From assembly GCF_030848805.1 (NCBI RefSeq), contig NC_092361.1:20047406-20111405 (forward strand): DNA of 64,000 nt, in the 5' to 3' direction. The translations under genes and the position numbers were made by a program. This DNA comes from Temnothorax longispinosus (lineage: Eukaryota; Arthropoda; Insecta; Hymenoptera; Formicidae). The notes beneath the pieces were generated by a model, which was not told where the DNA came from, ran no database searches, and saw nothing but the letters and a program-made list of their open reading frames with translations. How positions within the stretch are numbered: the first letter of the stretch is position 1; each line of letters starts with the position of its first letter. Below, piece by piece: positions 58,690-64,000 of this stretch.

Positions 58690-59986
58690 CCGTTATTAAA
58701 CTAACCTACCTTATGCGATCTTAATTTAAATACGATTATGGATAAGACGTGATACCAGAACTGCGCTGCGGTATCAAATTTGATATTCAAATGAATCCGT
58801 TTCTTGTTCAGGCTGGACTTTTTCCAATCGTAATCGATCGAAGATCGAAAACCCCCTGATGTCGCGATTTGTTTCTATTTGCGCTCAGATATGATCGCAA
58901 AATCGTGTTTATAGTGAGTTGTCCGCTTAGCATTAATTATCTGCTACTCTTCGTACTCCATAAAAACAAATTACATATTTCTTTTTCCAAGAAATGCATC
59001 TCATAAAAGTCACGCGAGGAACGATTCAACGAGAGCTATTACTTTTCGCATCTTTTACGAGGAACTTTCATCAACGAGATTTGTTTCCTTGCGGTAAACG
59101 ATGATTCGTATGGCATTTCGCTGCAATGTACATAAACGCAGCTGTATTAAACCGTTATGCGTCGCGGAAACTTTGTTTATTTTAGAAGTTATTTATTTGA
59201 CAGAAACATCGCGAAGACGTGGCGAGTCCGCGCGTATCCTGTATACGGAAACTTGCGTTGCAAACGCGCAGTGTCGACTCGTACAAGAAGTAAAGGATTA
59301 AATTTAGCAACGGCGAATATCCCGCCGTCGCGAATGGTCTCTCCCGAGTCGATCTGTGCAACGCTAATGTATTAAGCACGATCGTACATGGAAGGACAAT
59401 CTCGTGCAGCACAATTATGCGCACTGCCAAGTGTTTGGTCTGTGCGATAAACTGCAAGATGGATTAGTACGAAATTTCATCAAAAGGTAAACTAACAGTC
59501 TGAATACAATGTGGTTACCGATCACGTTCTGTCTTTTCAAGAGAAGAACATAAGAACAACCTGTTATTTATTAGCTATCCACTCAAGAAATACTTGTACG
59601 TCTGTTCTCTTTCGAATTACGGAATCAAATTTTGCTCTTTCGTGACGTCGAGTAATGGCAAGAGATTTTATTTAAAGCGACTTAAATAATTTTATATCAC
59701 AGATTTTATTTATTCTAGCGCATTAATTTTGCAATCCATATCGAGAGCAATTTGAATATCTTTAAATATTTGCGCGGAAAGGACGTCTCACTGCTTTCGC
59801 TGAAAATTTTCTACGAAATTATCATCAAAATTTCCACAATATATATGTATTATTCCGATCAAAGATAAGGCGCTTTCCGCGCGAGCCGCATTTGGCAGCG
59901 AGACACGGCCGCGATCTGTGACATTTCTATACCAAATATATCGTACAGAACGCCGCCGCCTCGCGCACTGTCATATTAAATATTAT
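58690..59986. other. Non-coding, mixed
   Basis: AT-leaning, with CpG at 59210-59360. Short overlapping frames only. Nothing structured. Confidence 0.65.
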
Positions 59987-60331
59987 TTATGTTCCCTCGC
60001 GCACAAAAGAGACCGGTTGACTCGCCTGGATCCGAGGCTTCGCGCGCGCGTGTGTAGGGAACGCACGTTCAATATAACCGTGCCGCATATAAAGCACGAG
60101 GGCCGCGCGTAGGTCCCAATCGAAAAACAATATCGATCCATTGTTCCAACCGGTCAATAAATATCGTAAATATCGCGTTGAATTATCGGCCCCGATCTTC
60201 GTAGCTCCGCACGCTGAACGCGGGCCGATTCTCATGCTCGGATTAGGCTTCCCTGCTGACGCACTTGAGCGTATACGAGTGCGCGATACATGCGTGGAAT
60301 AAGATTTGCACCACGCGTTGGCGCTTTGCAT
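59987..60331 (-). other. 114-codon antisense frame with WD40-like motif
   Basis: ATG at 60329-60331. Residues 56-73 (60113-60166) read L-L-T-G-W-N-N-G-S-I-L-F-F-D-W-D in the core, close to the end of a WD40 repeat (hydrophobic pair, TG, DG/NG, S-I, aromatic-D). One repeat alone is not a domain, the rest is Arg/Ser/Ala-rich without further repeats, and splice sites are weak (a GTGCGT donor-like word follows). It is either a fragment, an exon, or chance. Confidence 0.12.
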
Positions 60332-62430
60332 GAACGGGAACAGTACGTATTGTATAATACCGTAAAAATCGCAGCGAGTTTCTACGCGCGCCGATGGTAT
60401 CCTATCCTTCTATCTCATCGAATTTATAGACTATAGAGTATATATAATATCTCTTTAGAACCACGGCTTTTCTCTGAACTCTTTATGAATTTGAGGAAGA
60501 GTACACTTCAACCTTACTTCCGCGTGTGCGTGCACGTTGTAATATTAAAGCGCTCTTCTCTTTCCGTGTAACACGTTAATTGGATCGCCCGGACAGAAAT
60601 TCGTAATAAACGAAAGACACCACGTCGATCTTTATTGTGTACTTGTGTACGCGTATCCAATTTATTTGAAACTCAAGCAAGAGTTTCGGATTTAGACAGA
60701 TACCGCCTTTGCGCACGATAAAAGAAACTTCCTCGACCGTGTATAAAAATGCGCGTATTGTGCATATGTGCATTGTCACAGAGAGGTAACATTATATCAC
60801 ATTTGTCCTCGTGTACCGAACTGAGACATGTATTTCTACTCACGTTTCAGCATCCCTTTGTACGTCGCCCCTGTTATGGATCTGACATCACGACGAAACG
60901 ATTGAATCTAGAAGAAAAATACGGCCACGTTATTTTTATTAGTCCCGACGTTTCTCTCGCAAAAATAAAACTCCGCGAGCGGTCACGAACGTACCGCTTA
61001 TTACAAATTGCAAATTAACATTATTAACATTATGCTCAATGTGTTATACCAATTTGTGCGATGAACAACAAGAGCTATACAAAATTTGTTAAAAATATCC
61101 TAGATGATTCCGTTATTATGTTCAACTGTTATATTTTGCGGATATAATTTTGTTAAATTCTATAATAATAGAATACCGCATTTCTACACTTCTAGACATT
61201 TCTACAAAGCAGCAAAGCAGCAATTTGCATAATCTTCAAATAAAATTCAGACTTTAAAGCGCAGCATCAAAGAGAAGTTTATGATACAGGCTCTGCCATC
61301 TCTTGGTAGCCACTGGAAACTACGCTCGTCTGGCAGTGATTCTCAATCCAAGACTGTCGCACCGCTAAATATAACTATAAAATACGAATAAGAGCGCATC
61401 GTGTCCTTAATTTGCACGCTAAATAAAGATATCGATCGACTTTAGCTATTTCGCCTTTTACGTGTCGCGATTTCACAACAGGTACGTAGCAAATTTCGGA
61501 ATTCCGGAGCAATATGTGGGAGCATCAATGTAGAAACGATTGAGAACCAACGTCAAAAAGAACGATTTTCGATGAAGAAGGGAAATCCCTGGGCGACCAT
61601 ACGGTCGCAGTCTTTCCACCTTATCGATATTAGCATAGAAGAGCAGTTTGCAAAATCGTTACACGTCGCGAAAGTGCACGTCTGGGCGCACTAAAGGCTA
61701 TCTCGCCGAATAAAACGACGCTTAAATAACGTATTACGCCAATACGTTCGCCGGAGAAGCAGGACAGACAAAATAACGAAAGGGACCTCAACGATTTCAA
61801 CCGAATGGTCCTCGATCCAACAGGTAATCGTTATCGTTTAAATTGCTACGATATCCGTTAAAATTACGCTGCCAATTGTTTGCAAGTGCAAAGTATCTGA
61901 GATAAAAAATAACGAATTTAGGTTTACATTCCAGAACAGTGTTGGAAAAAAATACCTACAAATCGAAAATAAGCTTTCAAGCATCTCCAACAATAAATGT
62001 GTTATTATATCCGTAAAATCTTTTTGCTCGTAATTTGTATCTTAAATCGGCATATCCTTTTTGCGTGGATAATTGACACGTGACAACGGGCATTGCGTTA
62101 AACTGTGAAGGGTTAACCGCGCGCGATTACGCGACGAACGTCGGCACGATGCACGCACTTTGCGTGAATGCGTGAATTCAGACGCGGCGTAATCTCCCAT
62201 CGAGTGGGCGAATAGGCACTGGCGAAGGGGTGCTACAACCAAGGCGGCGGGAGGTGCGCGGTAAGTGCGCGGAGGGGCGCGGAGCGAAAGAGGATTGCCG
62301 ATCCATCCATGAGAGATGACGCCAGTCCCTGAATGCGGGATAAAACCTCGCTGATGCCCGGCGGAGCGATCCGCGGGATGGAAGCGAGAGGGTGAGCCGT
62401 GACGGGAGAAAAGGAAATAGAAGACTGACG
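60332..62430. other. Non-coding, mixed
   Basis: 61020-61260 and 61900-62040 are AT-rich. CAAAGCAG is tandemly repeated near 61204-61221. 62080-62400 is CpG-rich. No frame is convincing, including the 169-codon minus frame 62042-62551. Confidence 0.65.
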
Positions 62431-62476
62431 CGAAAGAAAGAAAGAAAGGGAGAAAGAAGGGGGGGAAACAGGGAGA
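62431..62476 (+). repeat. (GAAA)n and G8 purine tract
   Basis: Four GAAA/AAAG units, then GGAGAAAGAA and a run of eight G. Confidence 0.85.
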
Positions 62477-64000
62477 CGCTACTGAATGCCGCGGAAAGTA
62501 AAACTCAAGGCAGTGGATCCGAAAGGACGTTGAAGACTCTCCCAAATCCATATAAATTGTCGTATTGTTGGAAGACCGTGTCGCATACCAATTCGAGATG
62601 ACGCGAGATATATCTTGGAAAAAGGAGCATCGTCAACGGTCCATGCGATTGCCAGTCGTTATAGCTATCGTTGATGTAATATACGCGCGATTTCTGGATC
62701 GTCGTCGGATTCGCGAAGCTATTTGCAAAAGTGTTGAATTGAGATATACCTACAAGAGTATATACATGTGTATGGAGATTTTCTTCACGTATAAAAAGTA
62801 TCCTTACAAATTTCCTTTCACTAGCAACGCGATTTTTCGCATAAAAGGTAACTCCTGCTTCACTTTTTTACTTTTGATATGACAAGCACGATTTTAATTT
62901 GTAATTTATACCGCGCGTATCGTGCGAGATTCCGATGCGCCCGACAGATCTTTGGAATCGCTATTGATATGATTCGTCACTCCTAGGGTGGATTAAGGGG
63001 ATCGCCGTAAATAACGAAACGTCGGTCGATGTATCACGGAGAGAAGGTTCGGACCGTATTATTATTCTACCCGCGTTTTCACGTCGCACGATTTGCTTCT
63101 GTACACGTGGCTTCGCGATACAACTTCCGATCAAAGGACGTATTCGATCCACACGAAAGACAGAGACAAAGTGTAACGATGTTGCACGCTTTTAATTGGA
63201 CGATACGAACTCTGGTCTGCAGCACGGTTCAAGAAGATTATCGACATGTATCATCGACACGCTAACGTGTGGATTTTCTCTTTACTTTTATTTTCCCCTT
63301 CGAAGCGCGATATACTGTCAGCTAGGTCTTTGAAATCGACTAAAATACGACTTGTTAATGCAAAAGCAGCAATGTTCGACTTAAAACCTGCGCGCGATTT
63401 AATTCACGAGGGAAGCTTTTAGATTATCTTGATATATTTGATAGACGCTGGATATATAATGTATTATAAAATAATATAATTGTATTTCTACATTCGTCGC
63501 GTAGTATTAAAGATTTAAATTCCTGCCTCTGGCAAAATCAAATTTAATACTAAACCTATATCGAGAACAGATTTATGCTCGTGTGGTTAGTTGTAAAAAA
63601 GAAAACTCGACAAAATCATTTATAATATGACCGAGTCTACTTTCGAACGAGGGAACCTTCGGGCTGGCTTTGCATCTTACGCTGCTGAAGCTATTCAGGA
63701 GGACGATTGGACGTCACTGTCCAAGGAATCGTAGGGCCGGCGCGCCGTCGAGTGGGTTTAGAAGTAGACCGGCGCGCAAAGACGTTCGTATGATCGCCGT
63801 TTGGAGCGGACGACTAAGGGATTTCAGTCAAAATACAACTCCTTGGTACCGGCGGTAGCCGATAAATTATTATCTCCCGAAGATTAGCCCCGATGTCGCG
63901 ACCCTCATAAATATCAGTATATTTTTGCCCGGTAAGCCGATTTCCTTTCTGCCGATGGCTTCGAAACGTAGCGGCTGCTGCCGAACCGCGCGAAATCCTT
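62477..64000. other. Non-coding, mixed
   Basis: 62880-62920 and 63430-63640 are AT-rich. CCGGCGCGC occurs twice near 63738 and 63770. No supported gene up to the window end. Confidence 0.65.

Overview
The window looks like a long non-coding stretch of an insect nuclear genome, most likely a hymenopteran and perhaps an ant. The basis is indirect. AT-rich troughs alternate with GC- and CpG-rich ridges at kilobase scale, CpG is clearly not depleted, simple repeats of the (GA)n, (CT)n, (AC)n, (GGAA)n and (TTCG)n types are common, and nothing resembles bacterial gene packing. I recognise no gene family with confidence, and no tRNA, rRNA, CRISPR array, transposase or reverse transcriptase. By a rough estimate, about 6000 stop-to-stop intervals over six frames give a few open frames of 150-200 codons by chance in sequence this GC-rich. 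All the longest frames fit that, and many of them have no ATG.

Layout. Positions 1-8 kb alternate CpG-rich ridges (1-440, 810-1430, 4036-4680) with AT-rich troughs, and hold several short hairpins, the best at 5581-5621. A small ATG frame at 7840/7879-8031 is the most gene-like object in the window: in-frame stop just upstream, good start context at the second ATG, a textbook signal peptide, about 70% G/C at third codon positions, an upstream TATAAA and a downstream AATAAA. Positions 8-15 kb are unremarkable apart from purine-rich and (GGAA)n tracts. Positions 15-24 kb are richer in GC and simple repeats, with an alternating purine-pyrimidine tract, G-rich runs, and a 2.3-kb ridge (20.0-22.3 kb) low in stop codons. 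Positions 24-35 kb contain an enhancer-like segment, a possible small inverted-repeat element (28.04-28.36 kb) next to a 77-codon frame, an AT-only degenerate array (32.7-32.9 kb) and a (CACATA)n array. Positions 35-45 kb have a Gln/His-rich exon-like frame, a pure (GA)22 tract joined to a quadruplex-type G-run, and a second (GA)n/G-run pair. Positions 45-64 kb hold a perfect 12-bp AT hairpin, a nested repeat element of 130 bp (48.2-48.4 kb), a strong C-run/i-motif candidate (51.76 kb), an enhancer-like segment (52.8-53.2 kb), and two antisense frames with suggestive residue patterns (Cys-rich at 58.0-58.5 kb, WD40-like at 60.0-60.3 kb).

Interpretation. The whole is best read as a gene desert or a very large intron, with candidate cis-regulatory segments and low-copy structural repeats. 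No pathway or operon-like cooperation can be inferred. All counts were made by eye, so every coding proposal needs transcript or cross-species evidence.
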